Both the position numbers and the translations under genes were made by a program. 56,156 bases of DNA, taken from contig QKIQ01000005.1 in the NCBI GenBank assembly GCA_003249555.1, forward strand, positions 1 to 56,156. The letters run 5' to 3'. The notes below the pieces were generated by a model. It was not told where the DNA came from. It searched no databases and was given only the letters and a program-made list of their open reading frames with translations. This stretch comes from Clostridia bacterium. Lineage in GTDB: Bacteria > Bacillota > Clostridia > Christensenellales > SZUA-584. Below, piece after piece: positions 16,257-25,663 of the stretch (position 1 is the stretch's first letter; each line of letters opens with the position of its first letter).

Positions 16257-16320
16257 GTTTTCATAATAATAATGAGATATAACATGAATACGGCCTAGCT
16301 GTATTGTTTGGAGAAAAGAT

Positions 16321-18951
16321 ATGACAAACCACGAAAAGCCTCACGGCTTGAACGCTGAGCAAATCTATACCGCATATTCCACATCACACGACGGGTTGTC
16401 TGAAAACGAAGCTGCGCAGAGGCTCGTTTCACACGGCGCAAACGTACTAAAAGAAAGCAGCAAGAAAACGCTGACTTCCATTATTTTAAGCCAATTTAAA
16501 AATCTGATGATACTTGTGCTGCTGGCCGCCGCTGTGGTCAGCGCTTTTCTTGGCGAGGTGCCGGATGCCATTATCATCTTCGCCGTTATTCTCTTAAACG
16601 CCATGATGGGCACCATTCAGGAGGCGCGCGCCGAAGCCGCGCTGGATGCGCTCAAAAAAATGGCTGCGCCGGATGCCAATGTCATACGCGGTGGTGTCAC
16701 GATGTCCGTGAAAGCCACAGACATCGTACCGGGCGATATCGTGCTGCTGGAAGCGGGCGACCATGTGCCCGCAGACATCCGACTTATTGAAACGGCGTCG
16801 CTCAAGGTCGAGGAAGCGCCGCTCACCGGCGAATCCGTTCCTGTCGAAAAAGACGCCGCTGCCAAGCTGGCCGATGACGCGCCGCTTGCCGACCGCATCA
16901 ACATGGCTTACTCGGGAACCAGCGTCACCTACGGACGCGGCATGGGTGTTGTGTGCTTAACGGGCATGGATACGCAGATCGGCAAAATTGCGAGCGCGCT
17001 CGGTGCCGCCAAGGAGAGTGAAACGCCACTCCAGCGTCGTCTGAACGCACTGTCTAAAGTTTTGTCCATAGCCGTGCTGGCCGTCGCCGCTGTGGTATTC
17101 GCTGTGGGTCTTTTCACCGGACGCACCGCATTTGATATGTTCCTTGTGGCCGTCAGTCTCGCTGTCGCCGCCATCCCCGAAGGGCTTGCCACCGTTGTCA
17201 CGCTGCAGCTTACAATGGGCGTCCAAAAGATGTCAAGGAACGGCGCCATCGTACGCAAGCTTCCCGCTGTGGAAACACTCGGCAGCACCAGCGTGATCTG
17301 CTCAGACAAAACAGGAACGCTCACGCAGAATAAAATGACGGTGCAAAAAGCGTACTATAATAATAACGAATACGAAGCCGGGGCTGTAGAGCAAACAGCC
17401 GAGCTGGACCTGCTTGATAAAGCGTTTATCCTTTGCAACGATACAAAAGAAGCCGATGGTGAAAAGTCTTTGCTGGGCGACCCTACCGAAACAGCGCTAT
17501 ACGCATTTTCCGCTAAGCGACAGCAGCCTGCGGGTCTCAAGATATCTTTGCGCCGCGTGTTTGAAATTCCATTTGATTCTCAGCGCAAGCTGATGAGCAC
17601 TATAAACGGGGTGGAATCACCGCTGCTTTTTGTCAAAGGTGCGCCGGACGAGTTGCTTGCACGATGCACGCAGCTAGCGCACAGCGGCGGCACCGTACCC
17701 ATGACAAATGAAATGCGCAAGCAGATACTGGAAGTCAATGAACGGTTCGCGCAGCATGCTTTGCGGGTCCTCGCCGCCGCGTACAAACCGCTCGATGCCG
17801 TACCGCAGTCCGGCGAGGGGCTGGAAAGCGATTTGATTTTCATTGGGCTCGCCGGCATGATGGACCCACCGCGCGAGGAGGCAAGCGTCGCTGTCTCCGT
17901 TTGCAAGCAGGCGGGAATTAAGCCTGTGATGATCACTGGCGATCACAAGATCACCGCGGTTGCCATCGCGCAGCGTCTCGGCATACTCACCGACAAGGAC
18001 AAGGCCGTCACGGGTCTTGAACTCGATACGATGGACGATAACACTTTGCAAAAGGAAATTGACGACATTCGTGTCTATGCACGCGTGGCGCCCGAGCATA
18101 AGGTGCGCATCGTCGAAGCGTTTCAGACAAAGAACAGCATCGTGGCGATGACTGGCGACGGTGTCAACGACGCGCCCGCTCTCAAAACCGCGGATATCGG
18201 CGTAGGCATGGGCATCACGGGCACTGAAGTGTCCAAAAACGCATCGGATATGGTGCTGACAGACGATAACTTTGCCACCATCGTTAAGGCCGTTAAGGAA
18301 GGACGCCGTATTTACCGCAATATCAAAAAGGCCGTTCAATTCCTGCTCTCGGCCAATCTATCTGAGGTAATCACGCTTTTTGTGGGGACGTTGATCGGGA
18401 TTACGGTACTGAGCCCTGTGCAGATACTCTGGGTAAATCTTGTCACAGACACGTTTCCCGCGCTTGCCATTGGCATGGAAAGCGCGCCTGCCGACATCAT
18501 GCACCGAAAACCGCGTGATGCCAAGCAAAGCTTTTTTGCGGAAGGTATGGCTGTGAATCTTGTGTTTTATGGCATTGTGATGAGCATTCTCACGTTGGGG
18601 GCTTATTTCCTGGGCACCACGCTTTACGGCAACGCCTTGATCGGTGAAACGATGGCGTTTCTGACTCTGGGGCTTGTGCAGTTGTTCCACGTGTTCAACA
18701 TCCGCTCGTCACAGCGCAGCATCGTTAACAGGTTTTTTACAAACAAGTGGATGCACATTTCTTTCATTGTATCAGCGTTTTTGCAGACGGCAATTGTCTG
18801 GATTGTCCCTCTCAATGCTTTTTTCGATGTTGTGCCGCTAAGTGGTACCCAATGGCTTTATACCACGCTGATAGCCTTTTCTATTATACCGATCAGCGAG
18901 CTAGTCAAACTAGGCAAGAAGTTACTGCGTAAAGGAGGGGCCAAAATATGA
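16321..18951 (+). CDS. Calcium-translocating P-type ATPase (P2A/SERCA-like)
   Basis: This 876-residue pump contains the actuator motif LTGESVPVEK (about residue 170), the intramembrane PEGL motif before the phosphorylation loop, the phosphorylated aspartate in CSDKTGTLTQNKM (about residue 330), and the hinge MTGDGVNDAPALK (about 615). Ten membrane segments are arranged as in P2 ATPases, with a C-terminal block of six. The PEGLATVVTLQL context fits Ca2+ export better than heavy metals. The start has TTTGGAGAA upstream. Its stop overlaps the next gene as ATGA. Confidence 0.93.
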   Translation: MTNHEKPHGLNAEQIYTAYSTSHDGLSENEAAQRLVSHGANVLKESSKKTLTSIILSQFKNLMILVLLAAAVVSAFLGEVPDAIIIFAVILLNAMMGTIQEARAEAALDALKKMAAPDANVIRGGVTMSVKATDIVPGDIVLLEAGDHVPADIRLIETASLKVEEAPLTGESVPVEKDAAAKLADDAPLADRINMAYSGTSVTYGRGMGVVCLTGMDTQIGKIASALGAAKESETPLQRRLNALSKVLSIAVLAVAAVVFAVGLFTGRTAFDMFLVAVSLAVAAIPEGLATVVTLQLTMGVQKMSRNGAIVRKLPAVETLGSTSVICSDKTGTLTQNKMTVQKAYYNNNEYEAGAVEQTAELDLLDKAFILCNDTKEADGEKSLLGDPTETALYAFSAKRQQPAGLKISLRRVFEIPFDSQRKLMSTINGVESPLLFVKGAPDELLARCTQLAHSGGTVPMTNEMRKQILEVNERFAQHALRVLAAAYKPLDAVPQSGEGLESDLIFIGLAGMMDPPREEASVAVSVCKQAGIKPVMITGDHKITAVAIAQRLGILTDKDKAVTGLELDTMDDNTLQKEIDDIRVYARVAPEHKVRIVEAFQTKNSIVAMTGDGVNDAPALKTADIGVGMGITGTEVSKNASDMVLTDDNFATIVKAVKEGRRIYRNIKKAVQFLLSANLSEVITLFVGTLIGITVLSPVQILWVNLVTDTFPALAIGMESAPADIMHRKPRDAKQSFFAEGMAVNLVFYGIVMSILTLGAYFLGTTLYGNALIGETMAFLTLGLVQLFHVFNIRSSQRSIVNRFFTNKWMHISFIVSAFLQTAIVWIVPLNAFFDVVPLSGTQWLYTTLIAFSIIPISELVKLGKKLLRKGGAKI

Positions 18952-19736
18952 TTGATTACCACATTCATACGCATATATCGGCCGACTGCGATATCCCCAT
19001 GATGAAAATGGCGCAGGCGGCGCAGGATAAGGGACTTAAGGAGATCTGCTTCACAGAGCATATCGATCTGAATATGATAGAGGGGCCGGATTTTTCGGTC
19101 GATTTTGACGTTTATACCGCTGCGCTTGAGGAAACGCGTAACGCTTTTCCGGGCCTTGTCATACGCATGGGCATTGAGTCAGGTCTTGATATTGGAACAA
19201 GCGATAAAATGCGGGCCATACTCAATGGCCAAACGCTTGATTACATCATCGGCTCCCAGCACGTCGTTTTCGGTCAAGACCCGTTTTATGAAGAAGTCTG
19301 GAAGCACCATTCCAAGGACGATATCTTTAACGAATATTTACGCGTCTCTCTGGAATCCGCCTTGGCTATCGATGAATTCGATGTCATGGGACACATCGGC
19401 TATATATCTAAATTCTGCCCATATGAAGACAAACTTCTGCGGTACGCTGATTATGCCGATGTGATAGACAAACTGCTAAAAACGCTGATAGACAAGGGCA
19501 AGGGTCTCGAAGTGAACACCAACGGTCTTTACATGACGCCGTCTACGATGCCTGAAACGTCGATTATCAAGCGCTATTTTGAGCTGGGCGGAGAGATTAT
19601 CACAGTCGGCTCAGACGCCCATTACGAATGTGTCGTGGGGCATGCCGTGGCAGATACGCTGGAAACGCTTAAAAACATCGGATTTCGCTATATTACTGCG
19701 TTTAGGAGACACCAGCCGCAATTTCTCCCGCTTTAG
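18948..19736 (+). CDS. PHP-domain histidinol-phosphatase family protein
   Basis: This 262-residue protein has the PHP metal-binding motifs: YHIHTHISADC at the N-terminus, CFTEHIDLN near residue 35, and late GSDAHYECVVGHAV. It matches the HisJ-type histidinol phosphate phosphatases that complete histidine synthesis, though some PHP proteins act on other phosphoesters. It begins inside the ATPase stop codon (ATGA) and is translationally coupled to it, with GGAGGGG upstream. There are no other his genes nearby, so the role in histidine synthesis is inferred from the family. Confidence 0.85.
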   Translation: MIDYHIHTHISADCDIPMMKMAQAAQDKGLKEICFTEHIDLNMIEGPDFSVDFDVYTAALEETRNAFPGLVIRMGIESGLDIGTSDKMRAILNGQTLDYIIGSQHVVFGQDPFYEEVWKHHSKDDIFNEYLRVSLESALAIDEFDVMGHIGYISKFCPYEDKLLRYADYADVIDKLLKTLIDKGKGLEVNTNGLYMTPSTMPETSIIKRYFELGGEIITVGSDAHYECVVGHAVADTLETLKNIGFRYITAFRRHQPQFLPL

Positions 19737-19772
19737 CGAAGTGCTGCTAAACGCTCGTCGGACGCATAGCCT

Positions 19773-19800
19773 TTGACATACAGTATATGTATGCTATAAT
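19773..19800 (+). promoter_or_regulatory. Promoter of the potassium uptake operon
   Basis: TTGACA (19773-19778) and TATAAT (19795-19800) with a 16-base spacer. The predicted start near 19807 rules out the GTG at 19813 as a well-served start codon and favours ATG at 19828. Confidence 0.78.
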
Positions 19801-19827
19801 GAGCGCGAAAAGGTGGTCAGTTTTTTA

Positions 19828-21207
19828 ATGAAAACACGATTTAATATAAAGCTGCATCCGGCGCAAATCATTATCATCGGCTTTATCATCCTTATAATAT
19901 TTGGATCGGTTTTGTTGTCTATGCCTTTCGCCACGCGCAGCGGTAAGCCTTTGCATTATCTTGATGCGCTTTTCACCTCCACGTCCGCCGTATGCGTCAC
20001 AGGCCTGGTGGTTGCAGACACAGGAACCACGTTTTCTTTATTTGGACAGATCGTGATTATTCTTATGATACAGGCAGGCGGTCTTGGCGTTATGACTGTG
20101 ATGTCATTTGCTTTCTTGTTGGTAGGAAAACGCATCACACTCAGCGAACGAATGATTATTAAGGAAACATTTAACGAATTCGAACTTTCCGGTCTTGTTA
20201 AAATCATACTAAAGGTATTAAAAGTAACGCTTGCTGCCGAGCTCTTGGGCGCAGCCCTGCTCGCCACACGTTTTATACCAGCTTTTGGTGTTGACAAAGG
20301 TATTTTTTTCAGTCTGTTCCATGCTATCTCTGCATTTTGTAATGCGGGCTTTGATCTTCTTGGGCCTGTATCAGCACCTTATGCCAGCTTCACGATGTTT
20401 GCAAATGATCCTGTTGTGATGCTCACACTCAGTATTCTTATTATTTCGGGCGGTTTGGGTTTCGTCGTCATCAGCCAGATATTCAGTCCCACCCGTATTC
20501 GCAAACGGGAAGCGCTTTCCCGTTATACAAAGCTTGTCATTACCGCGACGGCTGTTCTTATCGTCATTGGTTTTATCGCCGTGTTTTCTTTTGAACAGGG
20601 CAACCCCAAAACGCTGGGGAACATGAGCTTTAGCGACAAACTGCTCAATGGGCTGTTTCAGGCTATCACGCCGCGTACTGCGGGCTTTGCCACGATCGAT
20701 CAGAATATGCTGCTGCCCTCTACAAAGTTCATCGTGATGTTGCTGATGTTTATCGGCGCTTCGCCTGCGGGCACAGGCGGTGGTATCAAAACCACAACAG
20801 CGGCTGTCGTGCTGCTGTTTCTGCTCGCAAACATGCGCGGCAAGCAAGATGTCACTGCTTTGGATAGAAGGATCGCTTCGGAAAACGTGCGGCGAGCGCT
20901 CACCATTACGCTGCTTGCCATTGTTGTGGTGGCTGCGGCCTGCTTTGCGTTGCTTGGTATTGAAGGTCAGCGCGGCGGCATATATACATTTGAGAATATT
21001 ATTTTTGAAGTGGTATCCGCTTTTGGCACTGTCGGCTTGTCTGCCGGGCTCACGCCGACATTGAGCATGGTAAGCCGCGTCATTTTGATTTTTATCATGT
21101 TTACCGGACGCGTGGGTCTGATGACGCTTGTTGTGGGGCTTGCGGATCGGTCTCGCAGGGACAATGCCAACATCCGTTACCCTGAAGAAAGGTTTATGGT
21201 AGGTTAA
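19828..21207 (+). CDS. Potassium uptake protein, TrkH/KtrB family
   Basis: This membrane protein of 459 residues forms the ion-conducting subunit of a Ktr/Trk system. The four pore loops with selectivity residues are recognisable: STSAVCVTGLVV, SAFCNAGFDLLG, TPRTAGFATID, and SAFGTVGLSAGL. It contains the characteristic GASPAGTGGGIKTTT stretch. It is paired with the cytoplasmic RCK subunit gene one base downstream. I chose ATG 19828 on the basis of the predicted transcription start and AAGGTGG upstream. Confidence 0.93.
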   Translation: MKTRFNIKLHPAQIIIIGFIILIIFGSVLLSMPFATRSGKPLHYLDALFTSTSAVCVTGLVVADTGTTFSLFGQIVIILMIQAGGLGVMTVMSFAFLLVGKRITLSERMIIKETFNEFELSGLVKIILKVLKVTLAAELLGAALLATRFIPAFGVDKGIFFSLFHAISAFCNAGFDLLGPVSAPYASFTMFANDPVVMLTLSILIISGGLGFVVISQIFSPTRIRKREALSRYTKLVITATAVLIVIGFIAVFSFEQGNPKTLGNMSFSDKLLNGLFQAITPRTAGFATIDQNMLLPSTKFIVMLLMFIGASPAGTGGGIKTTTAAVVLLFLLANMRGKQDVTALDRRIASENVRRALTITLLAIVVVAAACFALLGIEGQRGGIYTFENIIFEVVSAFGTVGLSAGLTPTLSMVSRVILIFIMFTGRVGLMTLVVGLADRSRRDNANIRYPEERFMVG

Positions 21208-21208
21208 T

Positions 21209-21874
21209 ATGTCAAAGAAGCAATTTATCATCATAGGAATGGGCCGCTTCGGGCAAAGTGTTGCCAAGTGCCTGACAAACCTTGGAAAAGAAGTGCTCGC
21301 GGTCGACAGCGACCCCGACCTTATTAATGAAGTGGCTCCGTTTGTGACACATGCTATTCAGGCAGATGCCACTGACGAAAAGGCTTTGATTGCGCTTGGC
21401 CTTAAAAATTTCGATGTGGCCGTTGTCACAATGGGCGAAAATTTGCAAGCCAGTATCCTCATTACAATGCTCTGCAAGGAAATGGGTGTCGAGTTCGTAC
21501 TCGCAAAAGCGCAAAACGAACTTCACGCTAAGGTTTTACGCAAAACGGGTGCGGACAAAGTGGTTTTCCCAGAGCGTGATATGGGCATGCGCGTGGCACA
21601 CAATCTGGCCGAGTCAAGCGTGCTGGACTACGTAGAAATTGCGGGAGACCTTCGCATCATGGATTTATCCGTTGATGACGACTGGCTGGGCAAGGATTTA
21701 AGTGGACTCAATTTTCGTCAGAAATATGGCGTCAACATTATCGCTATCAAGAAGCTGAATCAGGAAATCAACACGTCGCCGCATGGTTTGGATATTCTTG
21801 AAAAAGGAGATACGTTAATTGTCGCTGGAAATAAGGAAAGCATTTCTAGGCTTGAGGTCATTATCAATCAATAA
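21209..21874 (+). CDS. Potassium uptake regulatory subunit, TrkA/KtrA family
   Basis: This 221-residue cytoplasmic protein gates the TrkH/KtrB channel. It has an RCK-N Rossmann domain starting FIIIGMGRFGQSVAKCL (nucleotide-binding GxGxxG, acidic end of strand two at AVDSD) and an RCK-C domain from about residue 140. The RCK-C domain in this family can bind c-di-AMP or nucleotides. The start codon lies one base after the preceding stop, so the two subunits are co-translated. A GC-rich hairpin follows. Confidence 0.95.
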   Translation: MSKKQFIIIGMGRFGQSVAKCLTNLGKEVLAVDSDPDLINEVAPFVTHAIQADATDEKALIALGLKNFDVAVVTMGENLQASILITMLCKEMGVEFVLAKAQNELHAKVLRKTGADKVVFPERDMGMRVAHNLAESSVLDYVEIAGDLRIMDLSVDDDWLGKDLSGLNFRQKYGVNIIAIKKLNQEINTSPHGLDILEKGDTLIVAGNKESISRLEVIINQ

Positions 21875-21898
21875 AAGGTTTTTTTAATAACAACAACA

Positions 21899-21920
21899 GC
21901 GCGGTATTTTTATACCGCGC
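21899..21920 (+). terminator. Probable terminator of the potassium uptake operon
   Basis: GCGCGGTAT pairs perfectly with ATACCGCGC around a four-base loop. The downstream T-content is modest (CGTTGCTTTGTT), so termination may be partial. Confidence 0.6.
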
Positions 21921-21974
21921 CGTTGCTTTGTTAAAGTAAAACACATTTTCCCCGCTGTTTAACGTGCGTTTTTT

Positions 21975-22150
21975 ATAGGGTCTGCTACGGAAATCCCGTG
22001 TACGGATTCTGGTAAAAACGAACAACCGGATCCGCTGCCAGTAAACGTCTTAGACCCTCGCGCAGCTGATTATGCGCGCATATCCATGTCTCTGTTATCC
22101 CGCTTCACCGCCGGCAAGTCGTTTGACTCGCCTCGTCGGCTTTTCCTTAC
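21975..22150. ncRNA. Possible structured RNA in a long non-coding gap
   Basis: The gap 21921-22604 has no credible gene. Within it GGGTCT (21978-21983) pairs with AGACCC (22051-22056), enclosing hairpins ACGG/CCGT (21988-22002) and CGGATTCTGGT/ACCGGATCCG (22003-22034). These are followed by GCGCA/TGCGC (22060-22077) and a hairpin CAAGTC/GACTCG type (22115-22132). This branching layout suggests an RNA such as 6S-like or a new riboswitch, but I do not recognise the family and cannot settle the strand. The rest of the gap (22200-22410) is AT-rich with nothing clear. Confidence 0.35.
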
Positions 22151-22412
22151 AAGTGTCGTTTAAACACACTTTAAACTCCGGCTGTGAACGGTTCGAATTC
22201 TGTTTTACAACTTTATTTTTATCAATTTTCGCGCATCATATTTATGTAATTTTTACCAGTTTGTCTTTTGGTAATTATCATTGCTAGGATTAATTGCAGG
22301 AATATTATCTGGAAAATTCAGTTTTACGCTATTTTGACGACATACATGCATATATTCTTAATAAATTGCAATTATTATTTTTAGTTTATGCAAAATTGAC
22401 GCCTTTTTGCTA

Positions 22413-22441
22413 TTGATTTTTTGTAACGCAGATAGTATAAT
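22413..22441 (+). promoter_or_regulatory. Promoter of the glutamate synthase operon
   Basis: TTGATT (22413-22418) and TATAAT (22436-22441) with a 17-base spacer. The untranslated leader is about 155 bases and includes ATGGTGAATTC and GATCGAACAT, shared with the leader at 6794. Confidence 0.7.
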
Positions 22442-22604
22442 GATACAGCTAACATGGGGAATGGTGAATTCCGTCATTGAATACTGAAAATGATCGAACA
22501 TTTCTTGCGACTTGTTCACACAGGTCTTGTTGGCGTCTTTATTTTATCGCAGGCGTTTTCTGGCATGGCAAGAGACGCTACTTATAATCCGAGGGGGAGG
22601 ACAC

Positions 22605-23693
22605 ATGGTAAAAGAAGGAGAAGTAAGGATACCGTCAGGCTGCGCTATTAGCGGTATACTGAACCGAAAGGGAAAAAGATTTTCAGGTGAAACAATAATA
22701 AATTCAATAGAGCTCATGCATGACAGAAGCAACGGTCTTGGCGGCGGCTTCGCCGGCTATGGCATCTATCCCGAATTTGCGGATCTATATGCATTGCATT
22801 TGTTCTATGACGATATGTCAGCCAAGGCAAAGGTAGATGAATTCATTGAGCTTCATTTTGAAATAGAAAAAGCGGAAGTCATTCCCACAAGGAAGAGCAA
22901 GGAGATTCCTTCGAGTCCCTTGATATGGCGTTACTTTGTCTATCCGCGCAAAAAAAGACTCGATAAATCCGGACTTGACGAGCAAGAATATGTCGCCCAA
23001 TTTGTTTTTAAAATTAACGAAGGTTTTAAAGGCGCTTATGTTTTTTCGTCAGGAAAGAATATGGGCGCTTTTAAAGGTGTGGGTTTTCCTGAAGATATCG
23101 GACGCTTTTTTAAGCTTGAAACGTATAACGCATATCTTTGGACGTCCCATGGTCGTTTTCCGACAAACACCCCCGGCTGGTGGGGCGGCGCGCATCCGTT
23201 TACGCTGCTTAATTGGTCGGTCGTACACAACGGTGAAATATCATCGTACGATGCCAACCGGCGTTTCGTGGAGATGTTTGGCTATAAATGTACGCTGATG
23301 ACGGATACCGAGGTCATTACTTACTTGTTCGATCTGCTTGTGCGCAAGCACGGCATGTCGCTGGCTGAAGCCGTCAACGTGGTGGCGGCGCCTTTCTGGC
23401 GTGAAATCGAGCTTCTGGATGACGAAGAGAAAAAGAAATTTGAAGCAATACGCGGCGTATATGGTTCCGCGCTTGTAAACGGGCCGTTTTCTGTGATACT
23501 CGGATTTGAGGGCGGTATGCTGGCGCTAAATGACAGAATCAAGCTAAGGTCTCTCGTGGCAGCAGAAAAAGACGAGATGCTATATGTCGCAAGTGAAGAA
23601 GCGGCCATCCGCATTGTCTGCGAAAACCCGGACAGGGTTTGGGCGCCCCGCGGCGGAGAGCCAATATTAGGACTGGTGGAGGATAACCAATGA
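22605..23693 (+). CDS. Glutamate synthase glutaminase subunit (class II amidotransferase)
   Basis: This 362-residue protein supplies ammonia from glutamine to the synthase encoded next. It matches the class II (Ntn) glutamine amidotransferase fold with the conserved stretches HDRSNGLGGGFAGYG, WTSHGRFPTNTPGWWGGAHPF and HNGEISSYDANR. The nucleophilic cysteine is expected at residue 13 (PSGCAISGI), so the first 12 residues would be a removable propeptide, as in GltB. GGGGGAGG upstream fixes the start at 22605. It overlaps the next gene as ATGA. Confidence 0.88.
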   Translation: MVKEGEVRIPSGCAISGILNRKGKRFSGETIINSIELMHDRSNGLGGGFAGYGIYPEFADLYALHLFYDDMSAKAKVDEFIELHFEIEKAEVIPTRKSKEIPSSPLIWRYFVYPRKKRLDKSGLDEQEYVAQFVFKINEGFKGAYVFSSGKNMGAFKGVGFPEDIGRFFKLETYNAYLWTSHGRFPTNTPGWWGGAHPFTLLNWSVVHNGEISSYDANRRFVEMFGYKCTLMTDTEVITYLFDLLVRKHGMSLAEAVNVVAAPFWREIELLDDEEKKKFEAIRGVYGSALVNGPFSVILGFEGGMLALNDRIKLRSLVAAEKDEMLYVASEEAAIRIVCENPDRVWAPRGGEPILGLVEDNQ

Positions 23694-25195
23694 GCTTACA
23701 ACTTGGCTGGCCAGATTATCTGGTCGAGAGAGATGAAAATAGATGCATACAATGTGAAGTGTGTGCCAAGCAGTGCGCGAACGAGGTGCACAAGCTGGAT
23801 CCGGACACTGGAAAAATGGTTGCGGATGAATCAAAATGCGTCAACTGCCATCGCTGTGTCGCGCTTTGCCCCACACGCGCGCTCAAAATCCGCGTCAATG
23901 ATCTGGAGTTTAAGCCCAACGCCAACTGGACGAGCAGCGCGATAAAAGAGGTTTATAAACAGGCGGCGACCGGCAGTGTTTTACTGTCTGGCATGGGCAA
24001 CCCCAAGCCGTATCCGATCTACTGGGATAAGATGCTGATTAACGCCTCGCAGGTGACGAATCCGTCTATCGACCCGCTTCGCGAACCCATGGAGACGGGC
24101 GTGATGCTGGGGCGCAAACCCGCTAAGCTTGAATTTGATAAAAACGGCAAGCTTCTCACAAAGATGCCGCCGCAAATTAAACTGTCGGTGCCATTGATGT
24201 TCTCGGCCATGTCTTTCGGTTCGATTTCACGCAATGCGCACGAAGCGCTTGCGCGCGCGGCAACGGAGCTGGGAATACTCTACAACACAGGTGAAGGCGG
24301 ACTTGCGAAGGAATTCTATCAATACGGCAAAAACACCATCGTGCAGGTGGCATCGGGACGTTTTGGCGTGCACGCTGAGTATCTGAACGCGGGCGTGATG
24401 CTCGAGATTAAAATCGGTCAGGGTGCGAAACCCGGCATCGGCGGCCATCTGCCCGGCGAAAAGGTGGGCGAGCAGGTCTCGATGGCGCGCATGATTCCGC
24501 AGGGCAGCGACGCGATTTCTCCTGCGCCGCACCACGATATTTATTCCATTGAGGATCTGCGACAGCTGATATACTCGCTCAAAGAAGCGACAAATTATAC
24601 AAAGCCGGTATCCGTCAAGATTGCGGCGGTGCACAATGCCCCCGCTATTGCGTCGGGTATTGCGAGAGCCGGTGCTGATGTGATTGCCATCGACGGTTAC
24701 CGCGGCGGTACGGGCGCTGCACCGCAGCGCGTGCGTGACAATGTGGGTATCCCGATCGAGCTGGCGCTGGCCGCGGTAGACCAGCGTCTCAGAGAAGAAA
24801 GCATACGGCATGAGGTCTCCCTCGTTGTCGCGGGCAGTATCCGCAACAGCGCCGATGTGGTGAAAGCCATTGCCCTCGGAGCAGACGCGTGCTATATCGG
24901 TTCTTCCGCTTTGCTGGCGATTGGCTGCCATATGTGTCAAACATGCTATACGGGCAAATGCAACTGGGGCATCGCTACACAGCGCGACGACCTTGTGAAG
25001 CGTCTCAATCCGGATGTGGCAACAGAACGTCTTGTCAATCTTGTGAACGCATGGCACCACGAAATCGACGAGATGCTGGGCGGCATGGGCATCAATGCTA
25101 TCGAGAGTCTTCGCGGCAACCGCTTAATGCTTCGCGGGCTGGGGCTGAATCAAAAGGAACTTGATGTTCTTGGCATCAAGCATGCCGGAGAATAG
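23690..25195 (+). CDS. Glutamate synthase FMN-binding catalytic subunit with N-terminal ferredoxin domain
   Basis: This 501-residue protein reduces 2-oxoglutarate plus ammonia to glutamate. Residues 18-66 hold two [4Fe-4S] motifs (CIQCEVCAKQC and CVNCHRCVALCP). The rest is the FMN-binding TIM barrel of GltB, with FSAMSFGSIS, YNTGEGGL, AIDGYRGGTGAAP and the iron-sulfur cysteines in GCHMCQTCYTGKC near the end. The ferredoxin-like front end is typical of the archaeal/clostridial split enzyme. It starts in the stop codon of the glutaminase gene. Confidence 0.93.
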   Translation: MSLQLGWPDYLVERDENRCIQCEVCAKQCANEVHKLDPDTGKMVADESKCVNCHRCVALCPTRALKIRVNDLEFKPNANWTSSAIKEVYKQAATGSVLLSGMGNPKPYPIYWDKMLINASQVTNPSIDPLREPMETGVMLGRKPAKLEFDKNGKLLTKMPPQIKLSVPLMFSAMSFGSISRNAHEALARAATELGILYNTGEGGLAKEFYQYGKNTIVQVASGRFGVHAEYLNAGVMLEIKIGQGAKPGIGGHLPGEKVGEQVSMARMIPQGSDAISPAPHHDIYSIEDLRQLIYSLKEATNYTKPVSVKIAAVHNAPAIASGIARAGADVIAIDGYRGGTGAAPQRVRDNVGIPIELALAAVDQRLREESIRHEVSLVVAGSIRNSADVVKAIALGADACYIGSSALLAIGCHMCQTCYTGKCNWGIATQRDDLVKRLNPDVATERLVNLVNAWHHEIDEMLGGMGINAIESLRGNRLMLRGLGLNQKELDVLGIKHAGE

Positions 25196-25210
25196 ACGGG
25201 GGTTATATCA

Positions 25211-25663
25211 ATGAAAAAAGTTTATGCTGACGAAAAATGGTGCCTCGGATGCGGATTGTGCAAGGTTTACTGCCGCACATCGCACTCTCAGACACTTGAT
25301 ATTATCAAAGCGCACAAGCTCGAAAGCCCGCGCCCTATGGAGCGGCTGCATATCGAGACAGGCGAAAAGGTCAACTTTGCGCTTCAATGCCGCCACTGCG
25401 ACGATCCCAAGTGTGTCCAGGCGTGCATCACGGGTGCGATGCAAAAAGACCCAGAAACGGGGCTTGTACTCAATGAGGCTGATCGCTGTGTGGGCTGCTG
25501 GACGTGCGTGCTGGCTTGTCCTTTCGGCGCCATCGTGCGCGACGAGGGCAAGAAAAAAGTGGCCGCCAAGTGCGACCTGTGCGCGGCAATGGGCGAACCT
25601 GAATGCGTTAAGCACTGCCCGAACAACGCGCTTAAATATGAAGACAGGGGGGAATCGCTATGA
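25211..25663 (+). CDS. 4Fe-4S dicluster ferredoxin-type electron carrier
   Basis: This 150-residue protein has four cysteine clusters: CLGCGLCKVYCRTSH, CRHCDDPKCVQAC, CVGCWTCVLACPFG and CDLCAAMGEPECVKHCP. This is the pattern of NrfC/HycB-like electron-transfer subunits with up to four clusters. It is placed between the FMN subunit and an FAD oxidoreductase in the glutamate synthase operon, so it likely passes electrons from NAD(P)H to the catalytic subunit. Its last bases overlap the next gene as ATGA. Confidence 0.9.
   Translation: MKKVYADEKWCLGCGLCKVYCRTSHSQTLDIIKAHKLESPRPMERLHIETGEKVNFALQCRHCDDPKCVQACITGAMQKDPETGLVLNEADRCVGCWTCVLACPFGAIVRDEGKKKVAAKCDLCAAMGEPECVKHCPNNALKYEDRGESL

Noticed and set aside
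16090..16320. Replication origin next to rpmH
   Set aside because: I looked for DnaA boxes (TTATCCACA or close variants) and AT-rich unwinding repeats. Only two divergent promoters were seen.
20371..21267. Minus-strand frame (298 codons) across the TrkH and TrkA genes
   Set aside because: Crosses two well-defined genes and shows no family features; Gln/His-rich mirror composition.
24227..25060. Minus-strand frame (277 codons) inside the glutamate synthase FMN subunit gene
   Set aside because: A shadow of the opposite coding strand, with no start signal and no recognisable domain.
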